Notes: generated by a model from the letters alone, not told the origin. A DNA stretch of 64,000 nucleotides from Bradyrhizobium sp. Ec3.3 (GCF_000472925.1 NZ_KI421479.1:299719-363718), one strand, 5' to 3'. Counted from the stretch's first letter, positions 41,607 through 50,826 are shown. Program-made: numbers and translations.

Positions 41607-43007
41607 ATGCGAACCAACTTCGCCAATACCAATATCGCCTACGAATCCGCGGGGAGCACGCAGCGCTCGCGCCTTGCCACCTCGCTGACGCTTGCTGCGA
41701 TGAGTCTCGGCTATGGCGTGGTGCAGCTCGATGTCACGATCGTCAACACCGCGCTGCATGCGATGGGCACCGCTCTTGGCGGTGGGGTCGCCGAGCTGCA
41801 ATGGGTGGTGAGCGCCTATACCATCGCCTTTGCCGCCTTCATCCTGACTGCGGGCGCGCTTGGCGATCGCATCGGCGCCAAGCGCGTCTTCATGGCGGGC
41901 TTCGCCATCTTCACTGCGGCCTCGCTCGCCTGCGCGCTGTCGCCGAACGCCACCGTCTTGATCGGCGCGCGGCTGATCCAGGGATTGGCGGCAGCGATCC
42001 TGGTGCCGAATTCGCTGGCGCTGCTCAACCATGCTTATCCGGACGAGAAGCAGCGCGGGCGCGCCGTCGCGGTCTGGGCCGCAGGCGCCAGCCTCGCCCT
42101 GACGGCGGGCCCGTTCGTCGGCGGAGGCCTGATCACGCTGGTCGGCTGGCGCGCGATCTTCCTGGTCAACCTGCCGATCGGACTTACCGGCCTCTGGCTG
42201 ACCTGGCGCTTTACCGATGAGACCACGCGCTCACTAGCGCGCGAGATCGATCTGCCCGGCCAGTGCGCGGCGATCGGTGCACTGGGCGCGCTCGCCGCCG
42301 CGATCATCGAAGGTGGCGCGATCGGCTGGGCGCATCCCGCCGTGATCGCAGCCTTCATCGCCGCCGCTGTGCTGGCCGCGCTGTTCGTCTGGCGGGAGCA
42401 GCGCACCGCGCAGCCGATGCTGCCGCTGTCGCTGTTTGGCAACCGCATGTTCGCGCTGACCTCGCTCGTGGGCCTGCTCGTGAACGTTGCGATCTACGGA
42501 CTGATCTTCGTGCTCAGCCTCTACTTCCAGGAGGTCAACGGGCTGTCCGCCTGGTGGACCGGACTCGCCTTCGTCCCGATGATGGGCGCGGTGCTGCCGG
42601 TGAATTTGCTGGCGCCGCGCGTGTCCGAGCGGATCGGAGCTTGCAGGACCATGATCGTGGGCGCGTGCGTCTCGGCGCTGGGCTGCCTCTTCATGCTCGG
42701 CATGGCTGCTGACACGAGCTACTGGGCGATCGCCGTGCAGATGATCGCGATCAGCGGCGGCCTCGGCCTTTTGGTGCCGCCCCTGACCTCGACGCTGCTC
42801 GGCAGCGTCGAGAAGGCCCGCTCGGGCATCGCGGCCGGCGTGCTCAATGCGACCCGGCAGACCGGCAGCGTGCTTGGCGTTACGCTGTTCGGCTCGCTGG
42901 TGGCGGGGAACTTCATGACCGGCCTGCACGCCTCGCTGACCATTGCGGCAGCGGTCCTGCTGCTGGCCGCGACAGCGATCTGGCGCAGCGCGCCAGCCGA
43001 TGGTTAA
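41607..43007 (+). CDS. DHA2-family MFS drug/solute exporter (EmrB/QacA-like)
   Basis: A 466-residue transporter with ~14 hydrophobic segments. VVQLDVTIVNTALHAMG is the DHA2 motif D1, GALGDRIGAKRVFMAGF is motif A, and AAGASLALTAGPFVGGGL is the antiporter motif C. The final segments end at WRSAPADG. It would export toxic compounds in exchange for protons. It stands alone between the DUF892 gene and the GGDEF-EAL gene, with no regulator adjacent. The substrate is unknown. Confidence 0.9.
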   Translation: MRTNFANTNIAYESAGSTQRSRLATSLTLAAMSLGYGVVQLDVTIVNTALHAMGTALGGGVAELQWVVSAYTIAFAAFILTAGALGDRIGAKRVFMAGFAIFTAASLACALSPNATVLIGARLIQGLAAAILVPNSLALLNHAYPDEKQRGRAVAVWAAGASLALTAGPFVGGGLITLVGWRAIFLVNLPIGLTGLWLTWRFTDETTRSLAREIDLPGQCAAIGALGALAAAIIEGGAIGWAHPAVIAAFIAAAVLAALFVWREQRTAQPMLPLSLFGNRMFALTSLVGLLVNVAIYGLIFVLSLYFQEVNGLSAWWTGLAFVPMMGAVLPVNLLAPRVSERIGACRTMIVGACVSALGCLFMLGMAADTSYWAIAVQMIAISGGLGLLVPPLTSTLLGSVEKARSGIAAGVLNATRQTGSVLGVTLFGSLVAGNFMTGLHASLTIAAAVLLLAATAIWRSAPADG

Positions 43008-43129
43008 CCCGGAGTATGCTGCCTTGCGCTCACAGCTTTCGTTCACCATGAGCCGAACCGGTACGTAGCCGGTTACCGACTGTCCACCTCTCGTCCCTTT
43101 AGTGCAGGTACCGAAAATGGACCTGCCAT

Positions 43130-45529
43130 ATGTACCAAGTTCTCTATTGTCTGACGGACGAGCATGACTGGGGCCTGGTCGCGCTGGGCGGCGCGGTATG
43201 CCTGCTCGCCAGCGCGGCGGCGATCAGCCTGTTTCATCGGGCGCGCGCCACACAGGGCACTGCGCGTCTGGTCTGGCTTTCGCTCGACGCTATCGTCAGC
43301 GGTTGCGGCATCTGGGCGACGCATTTCATCGCGATGCTGGCTTACGGGCCGGGCGCCGGCGCGGCCTACAACATTCCGGTGACGGTCCTGTCGCTGATCT
43401 TCGCGATCTCCGTGACCTTCGTGGGCCTGAGCATCGCGGTGTCATCCAAGCGCACGCCCTGGGTCCTGCTCGGCGGTGCCATCGTCGGCGGCGGCGTCGC
43501 GGCCATGCACTACACCGGCATGGCGGCGCTGGAGATGCCCGCGCGCATCGGCTGGGCGAGCGGCACGGTGACGGCTTCGATCCTGCTCGGAATCGTGTTC
43601 GGTGCGGCTGCTATTTATGTCGCAGCACGGCGCGATGACCTTTCGCATGCCGTGAGCGCTACCGGCCTGCTCACGCTCGCCATCGTCTCGCATCATTTCA
43701 CGGCGATGGGGGCCGTCGAGCTGACGCCGGATCCGACGCTCGCGATCAGCGGGCTGTCGATCGCGCCGGCGACGCTCTCCCTGCTCACCGCGAGCGCCGC
43801 GGCCGCCATCATCGCCATCGCACTCGTGGCCGCCATCCTCGACCGCCGCGCCAAGGGCCAATTGGGGCGCCAGCAGGTCGTGCTCGACACCGCGCTCGAG
43901 AACATGTCGCAGGGGCTTTGCATGTTCGACAAGGACGGCAAGATACTCCTGTTCAACGAGCGCTACGCCGCGATGTTGCGCCGGACCGACATGCAGCTCA
44001 CCGGCCGCCTGCTGCTCGAGGTGATGCGCGAAGAGCAGGCGCGGGGACACTGGCAGGGCGATCCGGATCAGTTCTTCGCCCAGCTCGTCGCCGACGCCCG
44101 CGACAACCGCACCACGACCACGATCGTCAGCAGGTTCAACCGCTCGATCCGCGTCGTCAACCAGCCGATGCAGGGCGGCGGATGGGTCGCGACCTTCGAA
44201 GACATCACCGAATGGCTGGCGGCACAGGAGAAGATCTCCCACATGGCGCGCCACGACGCGCTGACCAATCTGCCGAACCGCGTGCTGTTCCACGAGCAGC
44301 TCGAGCAGGGCTTGCGCCACGCCAGGCCAGGCGATCAGCTCGCGGTGCTGTGCCTCGATCTAGATCACTTCAAGGACATCAATGATTCACTCGGGCATCC
44401 GATCGGTGACGCGCTGCTCAAGGAGGTCGGCCGCAGGTTGGCTGCCTGTGTCGGCGAGAAAGACACCGTGGCTCGGCTCGGCGGCGACGAATTCGCCGTG
44501 GTCCAGCTCGGCAAGGAGGAGGAAGCGGCGGCCACCGCACTCGCCGGACGACTGGTCGAAGTGATTTCCGCGCCCTACGAGATCGCCGACCATCAGATCA
44601 TCATCGGCGTCTCCATCGGCATCTCACTGTCGCCGCAGGATGGCAGCAATCCGGATGAGCTGTTGAAGAACGCCGACCTCGCGCTGTACCGCGCCAAGGC
44701 CGACGGCCGCGGCACCTATCGCTTCTTCGAGACCGGCATGGATGCCCGCGCGCAGGCGCGGCGGCTGCTCGAAATGGATCTGCGGGCGGCGCTGGGCAGG
44801 AACGAGTTCGAGGTCCACTACCAGCCGATCCGCGATGTGGCCAAGGATCGCGTCGTCGCCTTCGAGGCGCTGAGCCGTTGGAATCACCCGCAGCGGGGCC
44901 TTATCTCGCCGGCCGCCTTCATCCCGCTAGCGGAAGAGACCGGCCTGATCGTGCAGCTCGGCGAGCAGGTGCTGCGTAACGCCTGCGCCGAAGCGGCCAC
45001 CTGGCCCGAGGAGATCGGCGTTGCCGTCAACCTGTCGCCGGTGCAGTTCAAGAATCCGAACCTGGTCGCCTCGGTGATTGAGGCGCTGGCCTCCTCGGGG
45101 CTCGCCGCCGAGCGCCTCGAGCTCGAGATCACTGAATCCGTGCTGCTCCAGAACAGCGAGGCGACGCTTGCTATCCTGCACGAGTTGCGCGCGCAGGGCG
45201 TGCGGATCTCGCTCGACGATTTCGGCACCGGCTATTCCTCGCTCAGCTACTTGCGCAGCTTCCCCTTCGACAAGATCAAGATCGACCGCTCCTTCGTGTC
45301 CGAGCTATCGACGCGCGAAGATTCCATGGCCATCGTCCGCGCCGTCACCGGCCTCGGGCGCAGCCTCGGAATCGCGACCACGGCGGAGGGCGTCGAGAAC
45401 GATGCGCAGCTCGAGCTCTTGCGGCGCGAGGGCTGCACCCAGGCGCAAGGCTATCTGTTTAGCGCGCCGCGACCGGCGTCCGAGGTTGCGATGATGCTGG
45501 CGAAGCCCCGCTTGCGCGCGTCTGCCTAA
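43130..45529 (+). CDS. MHYT-PAS-GGDEF-EAL cyclic-di-GMP turnover protein
   Basis: 799 residues. A seven-helix MHYT sensor covers ~1-245 with its three motifs: GIWATHFIAMLAY, VAAMHYTGMAALE and IVSHHFTAMGAVE. A PAS domain covers ~258-375 (NMSQGLCMFDKDGKILLFNE). The GGDEF domain has an intact RLGGDEF motif at about residue 450, with DLDHFKDINDSLGHP before it. The EAL domain has an intact EAL at ~576 (FEALSRWNHP), ITESVLL and DDFGTGYSSLSYL. Both catalytic domains look competent, so it may make or degrade c-di-GMP in response to a membrane-sensed ligand (MHYT has been linked to copper, O2, CO or NO). Confidence 0.95.
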   Translation: MYQVLYCLTDEHDWGLVALGGAVCLLASAAAISLFHRARATQGTARLVWLSLDAIVSGCGIWATHFIAMLAYGPGAGAAYNIPVTVLSLIFAISVTFVGLSIAVSSKRTPWVLLGGAIVGGGVAAMHYTGMAALEMPARIGWASGTVTASILLGIVFGAAAIYVAARRDDLSHAVSATGLLTLAIVSHHFTAMGAVELTPDPTLAISGLSIAPATLSLLTASAAAAIIAIALVAAILDRRAKGQLGRQQVVLDTALENMSQGLCMFDKDGKILLFNERYAAMLRRTDMQLTGRLLLEVMREEQARGHWQGDPDQFFAQLVADARDNRTTTTIVSRFNRSIRVVNQPMQGGGWVATFEDITEWLAAQEKISHMARHDALTNLPNRVLFHEQLEQGLRHARPGDQLAVLCLDLDHFKDINDSLGHPIGDALLKEVGRRLAACVGEKDTVARLGGDEFAVVQLGKEEEAAATALAGRLVEVISAPYEIADHQIIIGVSIGISLSPQDGSNPDELLKNADLALYRAKADGRGTYRFFETGMDARAQARRLLEMDLRAALGRNEFEVHYQPIRDVAKDRVVAFEALSRWNHPQRGLISPAAFIPLAEETGLIVQLGEQVLRNACAEAATWPEEIGVAVNLSPVQFKNPNLVASVIEALASSGLAAERLELEITESVLLQNSEATLAILHELRAQGVRISLDDFGTGYSSLSYLRSFPFDKIKIDRSFVSELSTREDSMAIVRAVTGLGRSLGIATTAEGVENDAQLELLRREGCTQAQGYLFSAPRPASEVAMMLAKPRLRASA

Positions 45530-45566
45530 AGTGCGACGAGACTAGGATGAATCGTCATCGCGCTTT

Positions 45567-45641
45567 AAGCATGATCTCCGCGCAAACGCGTTCCGCGTTT
45601 GTCGCGAGGGAAAACCGCTCCACACTTTTCCGGATCATGCT
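45567..45641. repeat. Palindromic intergenic repeat, family D
   Basis: The outer arms AGCATGATC (45568-45576) and GATCATGCT (45633-45641) are inverted, and an inner hairpin reads AAACGCG-TTC-CGCGTTT. The stretch AAAACCGCTCCACACTTTTCC is familiar from dispersed repeats of Rhizobiales. It lies 8 bp from the stop codon of the convergent membrane protein gene. Confidence 0.75.
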
Positions 45642-45648
45642 CTGAACG

Positions 45649-46083
45649 TCAGGCCCTGCGGAGCGCGAAATGCGCACCGCAGAACGCCATCACCGCGCCG
45701 AGGCACAGTGCGGCGAGGCCTGCCAGCACACCGGAGATGGTCGGGATCGGGCTTGGTGCGGAGGCCGCCTGTCCGGCGCCGGCGAGCAAGAGCACGCCGA
45801 CCGCGATCAGGAACTGCCGCATCCTTTGCGGGATTTGGCCCGAGACGGCGCTCTGCATCAACGTTGCGGTGAAGTAGCCGCCCGAAAAGCCGACGGTGGC
45901 GATCAGCCACCACGCGATCGCCGCACCCGCCGGCATGAACTCGTGCGTGTCCGAGCGCCAAAGCCCGCCGAGGTCGAGCCCGTAGCGTGCGCCCAGCATA
46001 TGCACCGCGAGCGCCAGCAGTATGCCCGCGATCAGCGCGCCGCCGAGAATCAGGTGACGGGGAAAAAAGGTCGTCTCAGCCAT
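45649..46083 (-). CDS. Small hypothetical membrane protein (four predicted helices)
   Basis: 144 residues from ATG 46083. Four hydrophobic segments are visible: HLILGGALIAGILLALAVHM, AIAWWLIATVGFSGGYFTAT, FLIAVGVLLLAGAGQAASA and GLAALCLGAVMAFCGAHFAL. The soluble loop holds GLWRSDTHEFMPAGA. No family is recognised. It is convergent with the GGDEF-EAL gene and divergent from the next membrane protein gene. The longer start at 46119 is possible but lacks a ribosome-binding site. Confidence 0.7.
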   Translation of the reverse strand: MAETTFFPRHLILGGALIAGILLALAVHMLGARYGLDLGGLWRSDTHEFMPAGAAIAWWLIATVGFSGGYFTATLMQSAVSGQIPQRMRQFLIAVGVLLLAGAGQAASAPSPIPTISGVLAGLAALCLGAVMAFCGAHFALRRA

Positions 46084-46156
46084 GCCTGATTTGTAGGATG
46101 GGTGAGGGCGGTCGCGCAAGCCGATCGGGCCGCGCGCGAAGTTGATAAGGATCGAA

Positions 46157-46759
46157 ATGTCCGAGGTTCAGGAGGCCGCGGCGCAAGTCACGAGCGAGCA
46201 AGTCACCAGCTACGCCTACAAGGCGTCGCTGATCGGCTCGGCGCATCGTTTCGAGCTGACGGAAGAGGGCCTGTCCTGGCAGATCGCAGGCCGCTCCGGC
46301 CTGTGGCGCTATGGCGAGATCTCGGCGGTCCGGCTGTCATACCGGCCCGTCTCGATGCAGCAACACCGGTTTCGCGCCGATCTCCGCCATGCGGATGGCG
46401 GCCGTCTCGCAATCCTGTCGACGACCTGGCAGACCGCGGCGCTGATGGCGGCTCAGGATCACGGCTTTCGCGATTTCATCGTCGCGCTGCATGCGCGCAT
46501 GGCGAAGGCGGGCAGCCGGGCGAGGCTGACCGCAGGCCTCGGACGCATCGCCTACACGGCGGCGCTCGCGCTGCTCGCGATGCTGGCGGTGGCGATGGCC
46601 GGGCTTCTCATCCGCGCGATCACGACCGGTGAATGGACGGGCGCGCTGTTCATCATCGGCTTCGCCGCCCTGTTCACCTGGCAGATCGGCGGTTTCATCC
46701 GCCGCAACCAGCCGCGCAGCTACAGCTTTGACCGGCTGCCGGAAGCACTGCTGCCGTAG
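46157..46759 (+). CDS. Hypothetical membrane protein with two C-terminal helices
   Basis: 200 residues from ATG 46157, with ATAAGGA upstream. The N-terminal ~110 residues form a soluble PH-like beta-rich part (GSAHRFELTEEGLSWQIAGR, SGLWRYGEISAVRLSYRPVS). Two membrane helices follow (AYTAALALLAMLAVAMAGLL and WTGALFIIGFAALFTWQIGG) and a short basic tail. No named family recognised; the layout recalls bacterial PH-domain membrane proteins. Function unknown. Confidence 0.72.
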   Translation: MSEVQEAAAQVTSEQVTSYAYKASLIGSAHRFELTEEGLSWQIAGRSGLWRYGEISAVRLSYRPVSMQQHRFRADLRHADGGRLAILSTTWQTAALMAAQDHGFRDFIVALHARMAKAGSRARLTAGLGRIAYTAALALLAMLAVAMAGLLIRAITTGEWTGALFIIGFAALFTWQIGGFIRRNQPRSYSFDRLPEALLP

Positions 46760-46828
46760 GGGCGGCTGCAATCGCCGGTCATCAAACGTGACTTCGCGGA
46801 ATCGGGCCTGTGTCGCATCCTCATCGTC

Positions 46829-47419
46829 ATGGACCGCAGCACCCGAATGCCGACGGCGGATGAGATCGCCACAATCAATGCCACGCATCTGATCGAGACG
46901 CCGCTTCGGCCGGCCGACCTGTTGTTCCTGTTCGGCACCCGCGAGGACGTCGCTCTGCGCGCCGATACCGCAGCCCGGCTTTGGCGTGACGGCTATTTCA
47001 GCTGGTCGATTGTCAGCGGCGGGGTAACGCCGGGCTCGGAGCAATCCGAGTGCACGCTCATCAAGGCTGCGATGGTCGAAGCCGGGATTCCGGCAGGCCG
47101 CATCCTCGAAGAGCACCGGGCGATGAATACCGGGGAGAATGTCGTCTTCTCGCTGCCGGTCATCGATGCGGCGCTCGGGCTGCAAAATATTCGCAGCGTG
47201 ATTTGCCTCGGTAATACCTGGACGGCGCGTCGCTACCCGATGACGCTGCACCGGCACTGGCCGGAGGTGACCAAGATGCTTCTGACGGTCGACAGTTTTG
47301 CGACGCCGCGCGGGCTCTGGCACACCGATGCCGAGTTGCGCCGCCGCGTCCTGCACGAATGGGACAAGATCGCGCTGTACAAGGCGAAAAGCTTCATTGC
47401 GGACTGGCCGGTGGCATGA
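46829..47419 (+). CDS. YdcF-family (DUF218) protein
   Basis: A 196-residue DUF218 domain with the pattern LLFLFGTREDVALRADTAAR, WSIVSGGVTPGSEQSECTLI, HRAMNTGENVVFSLPVI and SVICLGNTWTARRYPMTLHR. This matches YdcF-like proteins (Rossmann-like, S-adenosylmethionine binding shown for E. coli YdcF). It lacks the signal anchor of SanA/ElyC, so it is probably cytosolic. It lies 69 bp after the previous gene on the same strand and converges on the MocR gene. Confidence 0.85.
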   Translation: MDRSTRMPTADEIATINATHLIETPLRPADLLFLFGTREDVALRADTAARLWRDGYFSWSIVSGGVTPGSEQSECTLIKAAMVEAGIPAGRILEEHRAMNTGENVVFSLPVIDAALGLQNIRSVICLGNTWTARRYPMTLHRHWPEVTKMLLTVDSFATPRGLWHTDAELRRRVLHEWDKIALYKAKSFIADWPVA

Positions 47420-47431
47420 GAAGCCGGCGCG

Positions 47432-48775
47432 CTACTCCGTCGAGTCGAAATCCTCTTCCTTCGAGCGCAGCATCGCCGAGAGTGTGCGCAGGCCCGCGTC
47501 GAGCTGCTCGAAGGTCGGCGCGCCGAGCGCGAGGCGGACCGCATTCGGGGCGTGACCGTTGGCGATCGCGAACGTAGTGGACGGCGTCAGCGCGATGTCG
47601 CGGCGGCCGGCCGCGGCGACCAGCGTCTGCGAGCGCCAATGCGGCGGCAGCGCGAGCCACAGATGATAGGACTTCGGGTCGGCCTGGATATCGAAGCCGG
47701 CAAGCCGCTGCGCCGCCAAATGCTGGCGCTTGCCCGCATCGATGCGTTTGAGGCGCGACAATTCGGCCGCGGTGCCGTCGGCCATCAGCCGCTGCCCGGC
47801 CGCGAAGGCATAGCCGGACGCGGTCCAGCCGCCCGAGCGCACCGAGGCCAGCACGCTTTCACGCAAGTGGGGCGGGGCGACGATGAAGCCGAGCGCGAGC
47901 CCCGGCGCGACCTTCTTCGAGAGGCTGTCGAGCACGAGGCAGCGGTCCGGCGCGAGCGAGGCGAGCGGCGCCTCGTCGGCGAGGAAGCCGTAGACGGTGT
48001 CCTCGATGATCGGCAAATCGAGCTTCTCGGCGATGCGTAGCACGTCGTTGCGGCGGGCGAGCGGCATGGTGATGCCGAGCGGGTTCTGCATCGTCGGCTG
48101 GAGATAGAGCGCAGCAAGATGCGCCTCGCGATGCGCCTTCTGAATCGCGTCGGGTCGCACGCCGTGCTCGTCCATCGCGAGCGGCACCAGCGCGATGCCG
48201 AGCCGCGCGGCGATGCCTTTGATGAAGGGGTAGGTCAGCGCCTCGACGCCGCAGCGCCCGCCCGCAGGCACGAGCGCGGCAAGCGTGGCGGCAATGCATT
48301 GCCGTCCGTTCGAGGTGAAGACGAGGTGGTCGGCGTTCGGCGCCCAGCCCTTGCGCGCGAGGAATGATGCGGAAATGCTCCGAGCCGCCTGCGTGCCTGT
48401 GCTGGTCGCGGGCCGCAGCGCGATTTCGAGTCCCTCGGGGCGCTCGAGACCGGCGAGGCTCTTTGCGATCATCGCCGATTGTTGCGGCAGAAGCGGATAG
48501 TTGAACTCGAAATCGATGCGCGCGCCGCGCGGCTCGGCGGGAGCAGCCACACCGCGCCGCGCCTCGCCCGAAATGAACGTGCCGCGGCCGACTTCGCCGA
48601 CGACGAGGCCACGACGCAGCAGCTCCGTATAAACCCGGCTCGCGGTCGAGACCGCAATGCCACGCTCATAGGCGAAATTGCGCTGCGGCGGCAGGCGGTC
48701 GCCCGGCTTTAACGCGCCGTTAGTGATATCGGCGGCAATGGCATCGGCCAGCTTCACGTACTCGAACTTGGACAT
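47432..48775 (-). CDS. MocR/PdxR-type GntR regulator with aminotransferase domain
   Basis: 447 residues from ATG 48775. An N-terminal GntR winged helix (~1-70; KPGDRLPPQRNFAYERGIAV, STASRVYTELLRRGLVVGEV) is fused to a class I aminotransferase-like domain. PLP-site residues are D259/Y262 (IIEDTVYGF) and the Schiff-base lysine K287 (LDSLSKKVAPGLALGF). The final part is APNAVRLALGAPT. MocR regulators sense PLP or amino compounds and usually control a divergent gene; the neighbour here is a DUF1127 gene. Direct repeats just upstream of the start are likely its binding site. Confidence 0.92.
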   Translation of the reverse strand: MSKFEYVKLADAIAADITNGALKPGDRLPPQRNFAYERGIAVSTASRVYTELLRRGLVVGEVGRGTFISGEARRGVAAPAEPRGARIDFEFNYPLLPQQSAMIAKSLAGLERPEGLEIALRPATSTGTQAARSISASFLARKGWAPNADHLVFTSNGRQCIAATLAALVPAGGRCGVEALTYPFIKGIAARLGIALVPLAMDEHGVRPDAIQKAHREAHLAALYLQPTMQNPLGITMPLARRNDVLRIAEKLDLPIIEDTVYGFLADEAPLASLAPDRCLVLDSLSKKVAPGLALGFIVAPPHLRESVLASVRSGGWTASGYAFAAGQRLMADGTAAELSRLKRIDAGKRQHLAAQRLAGFDIQADPKSYHLWLALPPHWRSQTLVAAAGRRDIALTPSTTFAIANGHAPNAVRLALGAPTFEQLDAGLRTLSAMLRSKEEDFDSTE

Positions 48776-48777
48776 TA

Positions 48778-48810
48778 TTGCACCGAGAGCAATGTTTTCC
48801 TTGCACCGAG
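48778..48810. promoter_or_regulatory. Direct repeats TTGCACCGAG upstream of the MocR gene
   Basis: TTGCACCGAG occurs at 48778-48787 and again at 48801-48810, 23 bp apart (about two helical turns), each followed by CAATG- or CATTG-like sequence. MocR proteins typically bind paired direct repeats, so this is a plausible autoregulatory operator overlapping the translation start region. Confidence 0.5.
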
Positions 48811-48960
48811 CATTGTACTGGAGCATTTAAGTTCCATCAAGTTCCGCGATTGAGCCCCGGCTGCGCGAGCAATCCGAGGGCAATGAAGGAGCAGGCGCCG
48901 ATCAGCGTCTGTGCCGGCGGCATCGCTTTCGCCGCGCGGGACGATTGCCGGAGAAGAAAC

Positions 48961-49197
48961 ATGACCACCATCTCGCAAACTGCCGGGCAGCCTCTCAGCC
49001 CACCCTCGTCAGGCGGATTCCTCCGCTCCCTCGTCAACGGCGCCTCGGCGCTGCTCGACTTCCTGGAGCGCCGCACCGCCATCAAGACGCTGAACGAGCT
49101 CGACGACCGCGCGTTGCGCGATATCGGGATCACGCGCTCGCAGATCGAGGATGCCGTTTACGGGCAGGTGAAAGCCGGGCTGACGCGGTATCTATAA
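48961..49197 (+). CDS. DUF1127 (YjiS-like) small protein
   Basis: A 78-residue protein. The C-terminal ~45 residues carry the DUF1127 pattern: FLERRTAIKTLNELDDRALR, DIGITRSQIEDAV. DUF1127 proteins are short Arg-rich RNA-binding-type proteins linked in Agrobacterium to phosphate or carbon physiology and sRNA turnover. The ATG at 48961 follows CGGAGAAGAAAC; longer in-frame starts would extend into the MocR operator. Divergent from the MocR gene. Confidence 0.85.
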   Translation: MTTISQTAGQPLSPPSSGGFLRSLVNGASALLDFLERRTAIKTLNELDDRALRDIGITRSQIEDAVYGQVKAGLTRYL

Positions 49198-49210
49198 CCA
49201 CCTGGGGGGA

Positions 49211-49672
49211 TCAAGCGATTGCAGCCTGTCCCCATGCTTCGCCAAAAGCTCGATCGTCATCGGAACGGTCGGGCTTGCGGCGCGGCCTCGTTGAGGCGCC
49301 GTGTTCGCGCCGGTGTCGAAGGCCGAGACGTCGCACGTGCATGGCGACGTTGTCGGCGAGTGCCGCGATCCGTGTCGACGCCTGCTTGACGACGAACAGG
49401 ATTGTCGTGACGCGGCTCAACACGCCAAGCAGGAACAATACCGAGAACACGTCGATATAGGCAAGGAGATCGCCAACCAGCATCAGCTCGGGCGGGATCG
49501 GGATCCTGTGGTAGTAGGCCAGGACCAGAATGACGACGGGGATGAAGGCGATCACCTGCCGCAGTGTCAGCCTGTCCAGAGCCGCGGCCAATTGCACGAC
49601 CAGCACCTCCCATAGCGCATCGCCGATCGCGAGCGGGACCTCGTAACTCCATTTGCGCCACCAGTCCCGCAT
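49211..49672 (-). CDS. Small hypothetical membrane protein
   Basis: 153 residues. Two hydrophobic segments (VIAFIPVVILVLAYYHRI and AYIDVFSVLFLLGVLSRVTT) follow a soluble N-terminus (MRDWWRKWSYEVPLAIGDAL). The last ~50 residues are Arg-rich and polar. No family is recognised. It ends 13 bp from the convergent DUF1127 stop codon and lies 33 bp downstream of the UspA gene, so it may be co-transcribed with it. Confidence 0.65.
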   Translation of the reverse strand: MRDWWRKWSYEVPLAIGDALWEVLVVQLAAALDRLTLRQVIAFIPVVILVLAYYHRIPIPPELMLVGDLLAYIDVFSVLFLLGVLSRVTTILFVVKQASTRIAALADNVAMHVRRLGLRHRREHGASTRPRRKPDRSDDDRAFGEAWGQAAIA

Positions 49673-49705
49673 GCAATTGCTCCGAGGTGTTTATCTGAGC
49701 AGAAG

Positions 49706-50131
49706 CTAGTGCCTGACCACCAGCACCGAGCATTTGGCGTAGCGCACGACGTGGCCGGCATTCGAGCCGAGGAAATAGGTCCGCATTGCCGGGCGATGCG
49801 AGGTCATGACGATGAGGTCGGCCTTCATATGCGCCGCTTCCTCCAGGATTTCGTGATAGATGCCGCCCTGCCGCACCACGCTGGAGATACGCGGGGCGTC
49901 GATGCCGGACTCTCGCGCGACGATGGCGAGCGCTTCCTCCGAGGTCTGGCGCTGCTGCTCGTCGAAATCGGCCGGCACATATTCGGCCAGCATCACCGGC
50001 GTCATCGGCAGCACGTTGAGCAGGCGCACCGTGCCGTTCCAGGTCTGCGACAGCGTCGCCGCCGTCGCGATCGCAGGTTTTGCGAGGTCGGTGTCGGCGA
50101 GGTCGATGGGCACGAGAATGGACTTGAACAT
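49706..50131 (-). CDS. Universal stress protein (UspA family)
   Basis: 141 residues from ATG 50131 (MFKSILVPIDLADTDLAKPA). The fold ends with HMKADLIVMTSHRPAMRTYF and LGSNAGHVVRYAKCSVLVVR. The ATP-binding motif G-2x-G-9x-G(S/T) is only partly kept: the first glycines are replaced (SHRPAMRTYF) while LGSNAG remains, so nucleotide binding is uncertain. The in-frame start 14 codons upstream lacks a good ribosome-binding site. Confidence 0.9.
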   Translation of the reverse strand: MFKSILVPIDLADTDLAKPAIATAATLSQTWNGTVRLLNVLPMTPVMLAEYVPADFDEQQRQTSEEALAIVARESGIDAPRISSVVRQGGIYHEILEEAAHMKADLIVMTSHRPAMRTYFLGSNAGHVVRYAKCSVLVVRH

Positions 50132-50191
50132 CTGCGCCTCCCTGTCATTCAACGGCCCAAGATACCCTCCCAAGACGGCGCCCCGTTGCCC

Positions 50192-50728
50192 CTAAGCCTG
50201 CTTCAGCAGCTTGGGGCTGACGAACAGCACCAGCTTGCCGTGGCGGTACGCCACGTCACCCCAATCCTTCACGTCAAAGTCGAAGACCGCAAGCCCTGCC
50301 GTGGGCAGGTTGTCGTGGAGAGCCTTGCGGCCGGCGTGGTCGCCGCTGCCTGCGAGCATCAGCGCCAGCTCGTGCATGCCGGGATTGTGGCCGACCAGCA
50401 TCAATCGCTTCGGGTTCGCGGGGATGGTTGCAGTGCGAATGGTTTCCAGAAGCTGCGCGGGGCCGGCGCCGTAGAGTTCCGGCAGCAATTCGACCTCCGG
50501 GGCTTCGACGCGGTCCTTCATCGCGTCCCAGGCGATGTCCCAGGTCTGTCTGGCCCGGACGGCCGGTGAGACCAGCACGGTATCGGGGAACGGCGGATGA
50601 TGGGCGATCCAGTCGCCCATCTGGGCTGCGTCCCGATGGCCCCGGTCATCGAGACGGCGGTCCTGGTCACGGCCGCTCGGTGCGTCAGTCTCGGTCTTGG
50701 CGTGACGCAGCAGCATCAAACGGCGCAT
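50192..50728 (-). CDS. sixA: SixA-type phosphohistidine phosphatase
   Basis: A 178-residue histidine phosphatase. The catalytic RHAKTE motif is at residues 8-13 (H9 nucleophile). RLDDRGHRDAAQMGDWI and the second histidine motif LMLVGHNPGMHELAL are present. SixA removes phosphate from phosphohistidines such as those on Hpt proteins or PTSNtr components. The gene lies 60 bp upstream of the uspA start on the same strand. Confidence 0.88.
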   Translation of the reverse strand: MRRLMLLRHAKTETDAPSGRDQDRRLDDRGHRDAAQMGDWIAHHPPFPDTVLVSPAVRARQTWDIAWDAMKDRVEAPEVELLPELYGAGPAQLLETIRTATIPANPKRLMLVGHNPGMHELALMLAGSGDHAGRKALHDNLPTAGLAVFDFDVKDWGDVAYRHGKLVLFVSPKLLKQA

Positions 50729-50826
50729 GGCATTCTCGAATCATCCCGGTCGTAATTAATGTACAGGCACAGGTTCAGGTTCAGGACAAGGTGACAAGCG
50801 CCTGACCGGTGCCTTAAGAAAACGAC

